Positions 35,290-46,860 are shown, numbered from the stretch's first letter. The stretch: 64,000 nt of DNA from Nerophis ophidion (GCF_033978795.1 NC_084625.1:29531234-29595233); one strand, 5' to 3'. Made by a program: numbers and translations. Notes: generated by a model from the letters alone, not told the origin.

Positions 35290-35883
35290 ACATTAATGCA
35301 GTACAGTACAAAAAGTTCGGACACAGCTTGTCATTCAATGAGTTTTCTTTTTTTTTTGTCACTGAAGGCATCACAACTATGAATGAACACATGTGAAGTC
35401 ATGCACTAAAAAAAAAAAAAGGTGAAATAACTAAAAACGTGGTTTGTATTCTAGTTTCTTCAAAACAGTCACCATTTGCTCTGATTACTTATTCACACAC
35501 TCTTGGCATTCTCTCAGCGAGCTTCAAGAGGTAGTCACCTGAAATGGTTTTCACTTCACAGGTGTGCTTGAAGCTCATTGAGAGAATGCCAAGAGTGCGC
35601 AAAACAGTAATCAGAGCAAAGGGTGGCTATTTTGAAGAAACTAAAATTATGTTTTCAGTTATTTCACCTTTTTTTTATTTAAGTACACAAGTGGTGCAAA
35701 AAAGTATTTAGTCAGCCACCGATTGTGCAAATTCTCCCACTTAAAATGATGACAGAGGTCTGTAATTTTCATCATAGGTAGACTTCAACTGTGAGAGACA
35801 GAATGTGAAAAAAATCCAGGAATTCACATTGTCGGAATTTTAAAGAATTTATTTGTAAATTATGGTTTAAAATAAGTATTTGG

Positions 35884-36180
35884 TCAACTATTCAAAACTC
35901 TCGCTGATGGAAGGAGGTTTTGGCTCAAAATCTCACGATACATGGCCCCATTCATTCTTTCCTTAACACGGATCAATCGTCCTGTCCCCTTAGCAGAAAA
36001 ACAGCCCCAAAGCATGATGTTTCCACCCCCATGCTTCACAGTAGTTATGGTGTTCTTGGGAGGCAACTCAGTATTCTTCTTCCTCCAAACACGATAGGTT
36101 GAGTTTTTACCAAAAAGTTATTTTTTGGTTTCATCTGACAGCATGACATTCTCCCAATCCCCTGCTGTATCATCTATGGA
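35884..36180 (-). pseudogene. Tc1 transposase 3' fragment, left arm
   Basis: Frame 35884-36066 encodes PPKNTITTVKHGGGNIMLWG then CFSAKGTGRLIRVKERMNG, the central-to-C-terminal part of a Tc1 transposase between the first and second catalytic acids. Upstream similarity continues to 36180 with stops. The rest of the gene is absent. Confidence 0.75.
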
Positions 36181-36189
36181 TCCATTTTG

Positions 36190-36416
36190 GTATAAACTCA
36201 ACTCGTCGTGTTTGGAGGAAGAAGAATACTGAGTTGAATCCCAAGAACACCATACCTACTGTAAAGCATAGGGGTGGAAACATCATGCTTTGGGGTTGTG
36301 TTTCTGCTAAGGGGACAGGACGATTGCTCTGTTTTAAGGAAAGAATGAATGGGAAAATGTATCGTGAGATTTTGAGACAAAAACTCCTTCCATCAGTGAG
36401 AGCTTTGAATGGTTGA
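36190..36416 (+). pseudogene. Tc1 transposase 3' fragment, right arm
   Basis: Frame 36234-36416 encodes NPKNTIPTVKHRGGNIMLWG then CVSAKGTGRLLCFKERMNGK, homologous to the left arm in inverted orientation at roughly 88% nucleotide identity by eye. Nonfunctional fragment. Confidence 0.75.
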
Positions 36417-36754
36417 CCAAATACTTATTTTCCAGCATATTTTACAAATAAATTCTTTAAAATTTCTACAATGTGAATTCCTGGATTTTTTTTCACACTC
36501 CGTCTTTCACAGTTGAAGTGTACCTATGATGAAAATTACAGAACTCTGTCATCATTTTAAGTGGGAGAACTTGCACAATGGGTGGCTGACTAAATACTTT
36601 TTTTTCCCCACTGTAACTCCACATGTTTTCATTCATAGTTTTTTGATGCTTTCAGTGACAATCTACAAAGTAAATAGTCATAAACATAAAGAGAACACAC
36701 TGAATGGGAAGGTGTGTTCACAATTTTGGCCTGTACTGTATTTATATTTATATT

Positions 36755-38300
36755 AATGTTACAAAAAGCCTCAGCCTAAATACAAAACTAAATTGTGAAA
36801 AACATATTAGTTTTTGTTTAGCAGAGCATGGTCCAAATCTTTTTGTCTGATTACCTACTAAATGAGAAATACTAGAGGTCTCGTGCAGAATGGGAGCAGA
36901 TAAAAATCTGATCCAGGGGGCCTCTCCTTGCCTTGACCCACAGGTCTGAAGAGCAGAGCAAATTGTGCCTAAAAGGAGACGATACTCATCTGAATGTTAA
37001 TGGAGCTGAATATTTCAGAGGTGGGATCATCACTTGGCGAAGGAGAAAGAGGAGGACGATTCCTGCCAGCCCCCACAAAAAGACAAAGTCATCGCTCGCT
37101 TTGGATTGGCACGGCTTTTGAACGCAACTCTTTGTTCGACAATAAACGCAGAAGACAGGTATTGCCAAATATCATCTAGCAAGAAAACATATGGTGAATA
37201 CCCGTATCCTGGGAGCCTTAAAATGATATATATACATTTAAAAAATGGGGGAGTAGTGGGAGAGGCCCAACCTGAAGTCTATACAACATCTGGCTTCCCG
37301 GCTTTAATTCAAGCAAATGACTGCCTGGGTTAACCTTGAGTGTAAGACACCAAGGGGTGGAGGGTGGAGGGTAGGGGGGGGGGGGGGGTGCTCTGTTGAA
37401 CAGCGAGGATGCAGGAAGCTCGAAAAAAGAAGAAGAGAGGAGGAAGTGAGGGGGTCTAAAATTAAGAGAATTATTGCATGTTCCCAGATGTGCACAGGGG
37501 AGGATGACCTGGGAAAGTCAAAGTTGTCCCCCATCAATCATTTCCATATGCTCCCGGAGAAATGGATCCTGCAGGACACTTCATATTCTTCCTTCTGATT
37601 AGTTCATCTGAGAGATGGGGAGAGGAGGATGTGGGGGTGGGACGGGGGGGTTTTGATGGCCCCCAATGTAACCCAAGACCAGAGAGGGTTCAATGTCAAA
37701 ATTAAGCCTTGCTATTTAGGACTTCTGTTTTTTTTTTTTTTTTAAACTTCACCTTTTCTTCTCAGGGAGTGAAGGCAATGTGTTCTTAGCGCTGATCAAA
37801 CGCCTGGCATGCACTCTCCTTCCCCTAATCCATCCCCGCTGTCTTCTTCTTTTTCTTCCTCCATTCTCCCGACTCCGCTCACCTTTCTCGCTCTCGGGGC
37901 ATCGGTAATTATCGGCGAGGTCTTAGTGACTCCAAATGAAATTACCATTTAAGAGAGAGCGCGAGGGAGAAAGAGACATCCCCTTCGCCGTGGAGCGGGG
38001 GAGCTTAAGTGAGGCGGCTCGGGTTTCAGCTATTGATTTTTAAACGTCTACATCAAGAGTGTAATGCTTTCATAATTTCAAATAAACTGTCTGGTTACCA
38101 AGTACTAATGAGAGAAAGAGTGGAGGCGAAGTCGGCGGGGTGAATCTTAAGTGTTGATGCATGTAGGGGGAAATTAAAGCTAAGCGCCGTTCAGACAGGA
38201 TGATCCAAGCGTCGATCGACGCCAAGAAAACGGCCACTTTTTCACTTGGGATGAGCCGATCGTCCACCAATCAGTATCGCTCAATTTTCATGAAAAATCA
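36755..38300. other. Unique region with candidate conserved noncoding blocks
   Basis: No transposon recognised. 36940-37170 (TCTGAATGTTAATGGAGCTG, GACAAAGTCATCGCTCGC, CGCAACTCTTTGTTCGACAA) and 37890-38110 (GGTAATTATCGGCGAGGTC, GAAATTACCATTTAAG, GCTATTGATTTTTAAACGTC) look like unique constrained sequence. A G-run is at 37374-37388 and a T-run near 37730. Short frames lack coding support. Confidence 0.4.
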
Positions 38301-38407
38301 TACATACCGTCGTGTTCAAAAGTTTATATACACTTGTAAAGAACATAATGTCATGGCTGTCTTGAGTTTCTAAAAATTTCTACAGTTCTTAATTTTTTTG
38401 TGATAGA

Positions 38408-39225
38408 ATAGGATAGAATGAACTTTATCGTCATTATATTTGCATATAACGAGATTAAAGACTCCAATTTAAGGTGCGATAGTGGGAACAAATATGGCGT
38501 GAAATAAATGACATAAGAGGTAAAAAGGAAAAACTAACAATTGAAATAAACAGACTACTATCCAATAAAAATAATAAGCAATCCTGTACAATATACAAAA
38601 CACTATAGAAATACAAAATACTGTACAATATACAGAACAAGACAAGAGTACCGAAGTAATAAATAACATTCAGTGTCGGACGTATTGCACTCGAAGGGTA
38701 GTATTGCACAGTAGGGTGTTAGGGCATGATATTGTATAGGGGAGAATTATTATTATTTTAACTTAGAGTTCAACATGGTGACAGGTTTGGGAAAGAAGCT
38801 GTCTCTTAGCCTGTTTGTTCTGGCTCTGATGCACCTGTAGCGCTGATGCACCTGTAGCGCCTGCCTGATGGTAGCAAGTCGAACAGGTGGAAGCCAGGGT
38901 GTGTGCTGTCCTTGGTAATGTTTTTTGCTCTGTTGAGGCAACGGGAGTTGTGTAAATCCTTCAGGGAGGGCAGGGGACAGCCGATGATTTTTTGTGCAGA
39001 CTTTATGACCCTCTGAATCGCCTGTTTGTCTGCTTCAGTGCAGCTGGCGTACCACACTGTTATGCAATACGTCAGCAGGCTCTCGACAGCCGAGCGATAG
39101 AAGGTCACCATCAGCTGTCTCACCAGTCTGTTCTTCCTCAGCATCCTCAGGAAGTGGAGTCTCCGCTGGGTCTCCCGGATGACCGCAGTTGTATTTTGGA
39201 TCCAGGACAGGTCAACAGATATGAG
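38408..39225 (-). mobile_element. CR1/L2/Rex1-like LINE, 5'-truncated, nested in Tc1
   Basis: The minus strand encodes the C-terminus of a non-LTR reverse transcriptase: QRRLHFLRMLRKNRLVRQL, then FYRSAVESLLTYCITVWY, KIIGCPLPSLKDLH and SGRRYRCI, followed by a short duplication (ATGCACCTGTAGCGC twice, 38829-38860) and a frameshift before RDSFFPKPV. The 3' UTR continues to a (ATAGGATAGA)-type tail at 38408-38420. The 3' UTR differs from the LINE at 45682. Confidence 0.8.
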
Positions 39226-39292
39226 GGTGCTTGGAGCACATACTTGTTGGTCAGAAAAAACATTCATGAAGTTTGGTTCTTTTATGAATTTG

Positions 39293-39875
39293 TTATGGCT
39301 CTACTGAAAATGTGAGCAAATCTGCTGGGTCAAAAGTATACATACAGCAATGTTGATATTTGGTTACATATCCCTTGAAAGTTTCACTGCAATAAGGCAC
39401 TTTTGGTAGCCATCCACAAGTATCTGCTTGAATTTTTGACCGCTCCTCCTGACAAAATTGGTGCAGTTCAGCTAAATGTGTTGGTTTTCTGACATGGACT
39501 TGTTTCCGCAGCATTGTCCACACGTTTAAGTCAGGACTTTGGGAAGGCCATTTTAAAACCTTAATTATAGCCTGATTTAGCCATTCCTTTTCCACTTTTG
39601 ACGTGTGTTTGGGGTCATTGTCCTGTTGGAACACCCAACTGTGCGCAAGACCTAACCTCCAGGCTGATGATTTTAGGTTATCCTGAAGAATTTGGAGGTA
39701 TTTCTCCTTTTTCATTGTTCCATTTACTCTCTATATAAAGCACCAGTTCCATTGGCAGCAAAACAGGCTCAGAGCATAATACTACCACCACCATGTTTGA
39801 CGGTAGGAATGATGTTCCAGGGATAAAAGACCTCACCTTTTCTTCTCCCGACATATTGCTGGGTATTGTGGCCAA
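39293..39875 (-). pseudogene. Tc1 transposase remnant
   Basis: Two overlapping minus frames. The longer (39293-39715) encodes KEKYLQILQDNLKSSAWRL, the second catalytic-acid box FQQDNDPKHTSK, and WPSQSPDLN. The PIEN-W motif that normally follows SPDLN and carries the third catalytic residue is not seen; the frame instead continues VWTMLRKQVHVRK. The frame at 39678-39875 overlaps in another phase. Inactive. Confidence 0.8.
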
Positions 39876-39991
39876 AAAGTAATTTTTTTTTTTTCATATG
39901 ACCACAGAACTTTCCTCCAGAATGTCTTATCTTTGTTCATGTTATGTCGGATGAAACAAAAATTGTATGTAAACTTTTGAACACGACTGTA

Positions 39992-40690
39992 AGCGCCACT
40001 GTCTGACACATTTAGTTTTTTATTCCATCAGATGACAAGCAGCTTATAATGTGTATCCATACATAGTGTGGCGCTTACGATGCGCTTACAATGGAGCCGC
40101 TCTATTCTGTTTATAAAGCCCTTAAAAACATCCAGACACCTCCATTGAGCATATACAAAATGTAGTAACAGGCACATTTATACCATTTAATATTTATATA
40201 TTTTGACCATTTTAAGCATAACCAGTGCGCTAATTTCAAAAGCACATCTCGACGTATGTTTTTTTTTCCCAACATCACTGATTAATACTCACTGCAGACC
40301 TCATTAGAGCCAACAAACATAATAAAACATCACTTACTGTACAATGTTTGCTACCATTGAGATGCCGACTGCCAGGATGTTCATATATTCTCATTTAGAT
40401 GAAGAATAACTTAAAATAAAAAAAGTGGGGTGGAACCAAGCGTCCTTGTCGCCAATTCCGGGTCTTAACTGTCAAACTTGTTGGAGTAAGTCTTTGTCCT
40501 TCTGTTATCCAGGTAAGAGGCATGATTTGTAATTACAATAACATTTGACAAGCAAGGAAACGAGAATGCAACACATTAGTCAACGTCAACATTGGCACAT
40601 AAGCTCATGATTACGGCACCGCTATGAATAGATTTTCTGCTTTAGCGTTTATAATAACAATATCACTTACACTTGGTTAATATTAAAGTT
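39992..40690. mobile_element. Kolobok-like K3 fragment (left portion)
   Basis: Matches the K3 element at 57108: CCGCTCTATTCTG, TAACAGGCACATT, TTTTAAGCAT, TGCCGACTGCCAGGATGTTC (compare ACGCTGGCAGTTGGGATGTTC). The right end of a K3 element lies at 42928-42985, so the two may be one copy broken by Rex3 copy C and a mariner-type fragment. The left terminus is missing. Confidence 0.6.
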
Positions 40691-42193
40691 CCATCCATCC
40701 ATCCATCCATCCATCCATCTTTTTCCGCTTATCTGAGGTCGGGTCACAGGAGCAGCAGCCTCAGCAGGGACGCCCAGACTTTTCTCTCCCCAGCCACTTC
40801 GTCCAGCTCTTCCCAGGGAATCCCGAGGCATTCGCAGGCCAGCTGGAAGACAGTCTTCCCAACCTGTCCTGGGTCTTTCCCATGGCCTCCTACTGGTCGG
40901 ACGTGCCCGAAACACCTCCCTCCGTTCGGTTGGCATCGTGACCAGATGCCCGAACCAACTCATCTGGCTCCTCTCGATGTGGAGGAGCAGTGGCTTTACT
41001 TTGAGCTCCTCCCGGATGGCAGAGCTTCTCACCCTGTCTCTAAGGGAGAGACCCGCCACGCGGCGGAGGAAACTCATTTTGGCCGCTTGTACCCGTGATC
41101 TTGTCCTTTCAGTCATAACCCAAAGCTCATGACTTTAGGTGAGGATGGGAACGTAGATCGACCAGTAAATTGAGAGCTTTGCCTTCCGGCTCAGCTCCTT
41201 TGCTCACTACAACGGATCGATACAGCGTCCGCATTACTGAAGACGGCGCACCGATCTGCTCACGATCTGCTCACGATCTTCTCATGATCCACTCTTCCCT
41301 CACTCGTGAACAAGACTCTGAGGTACTTGAACTCCTCCACTTGGGGAAGGGTCTCCTCCCCAACCCGGATATAGCACTCCACCCTTTTCCGGGCAAAAAC
41401 CATGGACTCGGACTTGGAGGTGCTGATTGTCATCCCAGTCGCTCCACACTCGGCTGCGGACCGATCCATGAGAGCTGAAGATCCTGGCCAGATGAAACCA
41501 TCAGGACCACATCATCTGCAAAAAGCAGAGTTCTAATCCTGCAGCCACCAAACCGGATCCCCTAAACGCCTTGACTGGGCCTAAATATTCTGTCCATAAA
41601 AGTTATGAACAGAATCGGTGACGAAGGGCAGCCTTGGCGGAGTCCAACCCTCACTGGAAACGGGTCCGACTTACTGCCGGCAATGCGGACCAAGCGCTGA
41701 CACTGATCATACAGGGAGCGGACCGCCATAATCAGACAGTCCGATACCCCATACTCTCTGAGCACTCCCCACAGGACTTCCCGAGGAACACAGTTGAATG
41801 CCTTCTCCAAGTCCACAAAGCCCATGTAGACTGGTTGGGCAAACTCCCATGCACCCTCAATCAGAGCTGGTCCACAGATCCACGACCAGGACAGAAACCA
41901 CACTGTTCCTCCTGAATCCGAGGTTCAACTATCCGGCGTAGCGTCCTCTTCAGTACACCTGAATAGACCTTACCGGGAAGGCTGAGGAGTGTGATCCCAT
42001 GATAGTTGGAGCACACCCTCCGGTTCCACTTCCTAAAGAGAGGGACCACCACCCCGGTCTGCCAATCCAAAGGCACCGCCCCTGATGTCCACACGATGCT
42101 GCAGAGTCTTGTCAACCAAGACAGCCCCACTGCATCCAGAGCCTTAAAGAACTCCGGGCGGATCTCATCCACCCCCGGGGCCTTGCCACCGAA
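40691..42193 (-). mobile_element. RTE/Rex3-like LINE, copy C, broken reverse transcriptase
   Basis: The longest Rex3 remnant, ~1.5 kb. From right to left on the minus strand it reads DEIRPEFFKALDAVGLSWL, GVVVPLF, NYHGITLLSLPGKVYSGVL, EEQCGFCPGRGSVDQL, GLRQGCPSSPILF, FADDVVLM (about 41510), then the C-terminal part to PTSRRPWERPRTGWED. A (TCCA)n tail lies at 40691-40719. Frames are broken at about 41900, after FADD (a one-base loss near 41470) and near 41130. Endonuclease domain missing. Confidence 0.88.
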
Positions 42194-42354
42194 ATATATT
42201 AAATATATATATTAAATATAGTATATATATTAAAGTTACAAAATGTAAAAGGAGTATTTTTGGTGGCCTTTGAATGATGATTTACAGGTTTTATGGGCGG
42301 AATAGAGAACCTCAAATTGGCTTCGCTATAAGCATACTTTTATTTCCGTATATT

Positions 42355-42917
42355 TACGAAATGCCATCCAAGCAACATTATCATGGACGCCCCTGCTTAT
42401 TTCAGCAAGGCAATGCCAAGCCACGTGTTACAACAGCGTGGCTTCATGGTAAAAGAGTGTGAATACTAGACTGGCCTGCCTGTAGTCCACACCTGTCTCC
42501 CATTGAAAATGTGTGGCGCATTATGAAGCGTCAAATATGACAACGGAGGCACCTTACTGTTGAACAATTTAAACTGTACATCCAGCAAAAATGAGAAAAA
42601 ATTCCACCTGAAAAAAGCTTCAAAAATTGGTCTCCTCAGTTGCCAAACGTTTACTGAGTGTTGTTAAAAGGAAAGGTCATGTAACACAGTGGTAAACATT
42701 CCCCTGTGCTTTTTTTCCAACATGTTGCTGCCATTAAGTGTTAAGATAATGATTATTTGGGGAAAAAAAAAAAGTTTCTCAGTTAGAACTTTAAATATCT
42801 TGTATTTGCAGTCCATTCAATTGAATATAAATTGGAAATGATTTGCAAATCATTGTATTCTGTTTTTATTTATGAATTACACAACGTGCCAACTTCACTG
42901 GTTTTGGGTTTTGTACA
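42355..42917 (+). mobile_element. Tc1/mariner-type element, copy 3 (3' half only)
   Basis: The plus strand carries the transposase C-terminus: DWPACSPHLSPIENVWRIMK, with the third catalytic E in SPIEN (42475-42530), flanked by stops. The non-coding end follows (GTATTTGCAGTCCATTCAAT, TTTGCAAATCATTGTATTC, GGTTTTGGGTTTTGTA). Same family as 3962-6089 in the opposite orientation. The left half is absent. Confidence 0.78.
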
Positions 42918-42927
42918 TCCGTCGTCA

Positions 42928-42985
42928 TGTCTTTCACAATGATTGTGAAGGACGGTTAGAATTCCAAAAAAAGTGCAGTTCCCCT
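42928..42985. mobile_element. Kolobok-like K3 right terminus
   Basis: AAAAAAAGTGCAGTTCCCCT followed by TTAA (42986-42989) is the K3 terminal repeat, inverse of AGGGGAACTGCACTTTTTT at 57108. Confidence 0.7.
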
Positions 42986-42989
42986 TTAA

Positions 42990-43378
42990 ATATTTTGTTG
43001 ATTTTGTAAAATTTTCAATAACACATAAATAAATTAAACATTTTACAGTTAATACATGTGATCGGTATCTGCCGATCTAACTCATGGATGTTGGGTATTG
43101 GAATCTAATAAATAAAACTTTCATGGTATTCTCCCTCAGACAATGATCACAGTTTTTCTATTGCTATCTTACAGGGTTTCAGTTATGGTTCCTTTGATCA
43201 CATGCCATCTGTTGCTAATAAAACATCAGCAACCTTGAAGCACGAATGTGTTGTGTTTACTTTGGTTTCTTATGACGAAACATTTTTAATTCTATAAATC
43301 GATTATCAAATTTTTAGATTGGGACTAAAAATTGGATCAGTCATTTTGTTTAAATCCTCTGCTTTTCGAGATTAAGGT
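42990..43378. other. Decayed hAT-type sequence
   Basis: GATCGGTATCTGCCGATCTA and ATGGATGTTGGGTATTGGAA parallel the sequence near 30985-31020. Otherwise unassigned. Confidence 0.4.
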
Positions 43379-43379
43379 T

Positions 43380-43612
43380 AAAGTGAAGTGAATTATATTT
43401 ATATAGCGCTTTTCTCTAGTGACTCAAAGCGTTTTTCCATAGTGAAACCCAATATCTAAATTACATTTTTAAACCAGTGTGGGTGGCACTGGGAGCAGGT
43501 GGGTAAAGTGTCTGGCCCAAGGACAGTGACTAGGATGGCAGAAGCGGGAATCGAACCTGGAACCTTCAAATTGTTGGCAAGGCCACTTTACTAACAGAGC
43601 TATACCGCTGTT
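43380..43612 (-). mobile_element. tRNA-derived SINE (SINE-B-related), copy
   Basis: ATTTATATAGCGCTTTTCTC tail, GTGACTAGGATGGCAGAAGC, the inverted B box GGGAATCGAACC, and a head ending GGCCACTTTACTAACAGAGC. The middle differs from the other SINE-B copies, so it may be a sister family with the same tail. Confidence 0.75.
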
Positions 43613-43672
43613 CATAAAATGAACAGCAAAAACAGTGATAACACATTTGTAAAATTATAAACAAGCCTCAAA

Positions 43673-43838
43673 TCTTGTGAGTGTGAGTGTGAATTTTGTC
43701 TATCTGTGTTGGCCCTGTGCTGAGGTGGCGACTTGTCCAGGGTGTACTCTGCCTTCCGCCCGATTGTAGCCCGGATAGGTTCCAGCGCCCCCCGAGACCC
43801 CGAAGGGAATAAGCGGTAGAAAATGGATGGATGGATGG
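43673..43838 (+). mobile_element. SINE-A 3' half
   Basis: GTGAGTGTGAGTGTGAATTT, CTATCTGTGTTGGCCCTGTG, the shared tail, and ATGGATGGATGGA. 5'-truncated before the B box. Confidence 0.88.
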
Positions 43839-44067
43839 AAGTTCCTAGAATGCACACGTGAAAGAGTTAACTGTCATTAATTACCCCTAGAGTGCTCATG
43901 CTAATTGACCGTTCTCACGCTTAATTGATGAAAAAAAAAAATTAAAACCTTTTGAGGCAGTGAACAGGATGGTGGACGCTGTGTCTTTTCCTGGTCTATG
44001 TTTCATGTTGTGCGCGTCCTTGTTTATTGTCTGAGGAACTATGCACGTTATTAGTTCCGCCCAATCC

Positions 44068-44456
44068 AGCCATCCATCCATTTTCTACCGCTTGTCCCTT
44101 TTGGGGTCGCGGGGAGGTTGCTGGAGCCTATCTCAGCTGCAATCGGGCGGAAGGCGGGGTACACCCTGGACAAGTTGCCACCTCATCACACAGGGCCAAC
44201 ACAGATAGACAGACAACATTCACACTCACATTCACACACTAGGGACCATTTAGTGTTGCCAATCAACCTATCCCCAGGTGCATGTCTTTGGAGGTGGGAG
44301 GAAGCCAGAGTACCTGGAGGGAACCCACGCATTCACGGGAAGAACAAGCAAACTCCACACAGAAAGATCCCGAGCCCGGGATTGAACCCAGGACTGCTCA
44401 GGACCTTCGTATTGTGAGGCAGATGCACTAACCCCTCATCCACCGTGCTGCCCTCT
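44068..44456 (-). mobile_element. tRNA-derived SINE-A, near full length
   Basis: The plus strand shows the whole element reversed: CCATCCATCCATTTTCTACC, CACTCACATTCACACACTAG, GGTGCATGTCTTTGGAGG, the inverted B box GGGATTGAACCC, and the head CTAACCCCTCATCCACCGTG. Diverged from the copies at 26155 and 56276. Confidence 0.9.
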
Positions 44457-45437
44457 GCCAAATCATTTCTATATAATAGCTCCTTATATTGTTATAAACT
44501 CCATTTTCACTTGGCATCATAAGCGCCGATTCCGTGGGTGCTTCGGGGCCCGAGCACCAATGGACGATGCCGAGCACCCACGTGGGATTTATGGCAACTT
44601 TCAATCTTTACAATTATTTTTGCAAAAAAACAATTGTGTTTTTGTTAATCAATGTGGCGAATTTGGTCCGTTTAACATAATATAAAAGTTAAAAATCATG
44701 TAGTCTATGATTAACAAATCCTATCCAAGATTTTAATTGTTCCCGATAATGAACTAATGCTACAATTATTTTTTATACAATGCACACGAGTGAATGAAGT
44801 GCATACTTCCTGAAAAGCCATACATGTCACACTTAGGGTGGCCGTATCAACAATACCAACACTGTCATGAACATGTGCCATATAGTGAAACCACACTAAA
44901 CAACAACGACACACACATTTTTGGAAGAATATTTGCACTGCGACACAACATAAACACTACAGAACAAATTCCTAGAATTCTCTGCAGCACCAACTCTTCA
45001 AGGATGCTACAATGTAAACAAATGGCATTGGTGGATCTACACCTAACATCCACTGTATTGTTACTACATACATAGCGTATCTAGTCGATACTACTATGAT
45101 TACGTCAACATTTTTTAACATCACAAAATGTTCTTTCATTTATTTATTTTTTTACATTATGTCTATAAACTCAGGAAATATGTCCCTGGTCACATGAGGA
45201 CTTTGAATATGATCCTGTAACTACTTGGAATTGGATTGATACCAAATTTGTGGTATGATTTAAAACTAATGTAAAGCATCCAAACAACAGAAAAAAATAA
45301 GTGATAACTACATTCAAACAGAAGTGTAGATAGAACATGTTGAAACAGAAAATAAGCAGATATTAACAGTCAATGAACAAGAAGATTAATAATTCACTTT
45401 CTACCAATTGTCCCTAATAATTTTGACATAAAAATAC

Positions 45438-45513
45438 ATAGCATAACATAACATAACATAACATAACATAACATAACATAACATAACATAACATAACATA
45501 ACATAACATAACA
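45438..45513. repeat. (CATAA)n pentanucleotide array
   Basis: About 15 near-perfect CATAA units within the hAT-like element. The equivalent position in the 53-kb copy has no array. Confidence 0.95.
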
Positions 45514-45681
45514 GTCAGCAGACTGATTAGGAGTCTTTGTTTGTTTACTTAATACTAAAAGAGAAGTTGTCTCTATTTTATTTAAGGAGAAACTTGCAGT
45601 AGGAAACATATATTTAATGTACCCTAAGACTTTTTTAAATTAAAATATAGCCAATAATGTCATTTTTTGTGGTCTCCTATA

Positions 45682-46300
45682 TTTAGACTTAGACTTAGAC
45701 TTAGACTTTCTTTTTTATTGTCATTCGAATTTGAACTTTACAGTACAAATAAGAACGAAATTTCGTTGCATTAGCGCTTGGTAGTGCAGGATAAAAAAAT
45801 AAGCAATACGGTGCAGACATAAATAAATAGATTACTGTATGGATAAATACATTGCACTTTTTCACATGAGTCCATGTTTATGGATGTATGTTATATTGTC
45901 TTTTTATTCCAGCGAGTTAATCCATTTTGGGGGGAGTTGAGGGTATAATTTAATTATGATGCGTTCAAGAGTCTTACGGCCTGAGGGAAGAAGCTGTTAC
46001 AGAATCTGGAGGTTCTTCTACGGAGGCTGCGGAACATCTTCCTAGAGTCCAGCAGTGAAAACAGTCCTTGGTGGGGGTGGGAGGAGTCTTTGCAGATTTT
46101 CTGAGCCCTGGTCAGGCAGCGGCTTTTTTGCGATCTCCTGGATAGGAGGAAGAGGAGTCCTGATAATCTTTTCCGCCGTCCTCACCACTCTCTGGAGAGA
46201 CTTCCAGTCTGAGGCACTGCAGGCTCCAGTTCAGACAGAGATGCTGTTGGTCCGCAGGCTCTATAGTGCCTCTGTAGAATGTGGTTAGAATGGGGGGAGG
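45682..46300 (-). mobile_element. CR1/L2/Rex1-like LINE 3' fragment, nested in hAT
   Basis: Begins with (TTAGAC)n tail units (TTAGACTTAGACTTAGACTT), then a 3' UTR (AACGAAATTTCGTTGC, GGTAGTGCAGGATAAAA), and on the minus strand a decayed RT C-terminus including the sequence complementary to GCCTGAGGGAAGAAGCTGTT (AVRLLN-type end). The hAT host sequence resumes at AAAAGTACTGAAAAGTAAC. Confidence 0.75.
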
Positions 46301-46376
46301 GAGCTGGAAAAGTACTGAAAAGTAACAAAATACTTTTGGTACCGGTACCAAAATATTCCTATCGGGACAACACTAA

Positions 46377-46860
46377 TATACACACGCGGAGCATCCAAAG
46401 CCAGAAACGTCGATCGCCGCCTATGCTTGACATGCAGAATATTCTAACAATATCAACCATTTAGGCCACCGATATATTCAGCGTTACACTTTTCTGACAA
46501 ATAACGCATACATATGCAGTGATATCATTTCACACCCTATTTTGCTTGACACCCAGAATTAGTCAACATTTATTCCAGCTGCTGTTGTATCCTGCAGTCA
46601 ATTGTCGATGCAGATGTGATATTATGGTAATTTGGAGAAAAAAACGCAACAATAAAGATGTTTTTGTTTTTTTTCGGATTACAAAAGCATAAAACCAAAT
46701 CTGTCTCGCTCTCTTTCTGTTTCCCACCACAGACCACGGCCTGTTGGAGGCATCTTAGAAATCTCTTACATCTGGAGGAGCCATAATTCACGGGATTTGG
46801 CCTGACAGCCATGACAGGCATTGGGGCGGCCAGCAACAACTGTCTCCTGTGTTAGCAGCC

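Larger units (their letters stand above)
35686..36613. mobile_element. Palindromic Tc1 foldback element (inner), 928 bp
   Basis: Flanked by TA (35684-35685, 36614-36615). The ends contain AAAAGTATTTAGTCAGCCACC and its inverse. Both halves are the 3' end of a Tc1 transposase gene pointing outward: the left half on the minus strand (35884-36180) and the right half on the plus strand (36190-36416). Each encodes GGGNIMLWGC-type and SAKGTGRL segments, with stops. The palindrome centre is near 36185. The left arm keeps ~60 bp more coding sequence than the right. Confidence 0.9.
35304..36738. mobile_element. Palindromic Tc1-type MITE (outer), ~505 bp plus nested insertion
   Basis: Ends CAGTACAAAAAGTTCGGACA and the inverse TGTGTTCACAATTTTGGCCT followed by GTACTG, flanked by TA (35302-35303, 36739-36740). 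The element is a near-complete palindrome. CTTGGCATTCTCTCAGCGAG in the left arm is inverted as TCATTGAGAGAATGCCAAGAG in the right arm, about 35500-35640. The right arm is interrupted at 35684 by the inner element; removing it and one TA restores the palindrome. No coding capacity. Confidence 0.9.
38307..39989 (-). mobile_element. Tc1-type element with nested LINE
   Basis: Termini CGTCGTGTTCAAAAGTTTAT and GTAAACTTTTGAACACGACTG are inverted repeats, flanked by TA (38305-38306, 39990-39991). The minus-strand transposase remnant occupies 39293-39875. The left arm is interrupted by a LINE fragment at about 38408-39225; the Tc1 sequence resumes with GGAGCACATACTTGTTGGTC. Confidence 0.88.
44780..46376. 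mobile_element. hAT-like element with nested LINE and (CATAA)n array
   Basis: The interior (CACTTAGGGTGGCCGTATCA, CCTGTAACTACTTGGAATTG, GTGTAGATAGAACATGTTG) matches 52230-53080. The right terminus is GGTACCGGTACCAAAATATT and TCGGGACAACACTAA. A LINE fragment is inserted at 45682-46300. A left terminus could not be identified. Confidence 0.7.

Noticed and set aside
45438..45513. Possible CRISPR-like regular array
   Set aside because: Simple pentanucleotide repeat without spacers, in a eukaryotic genome.
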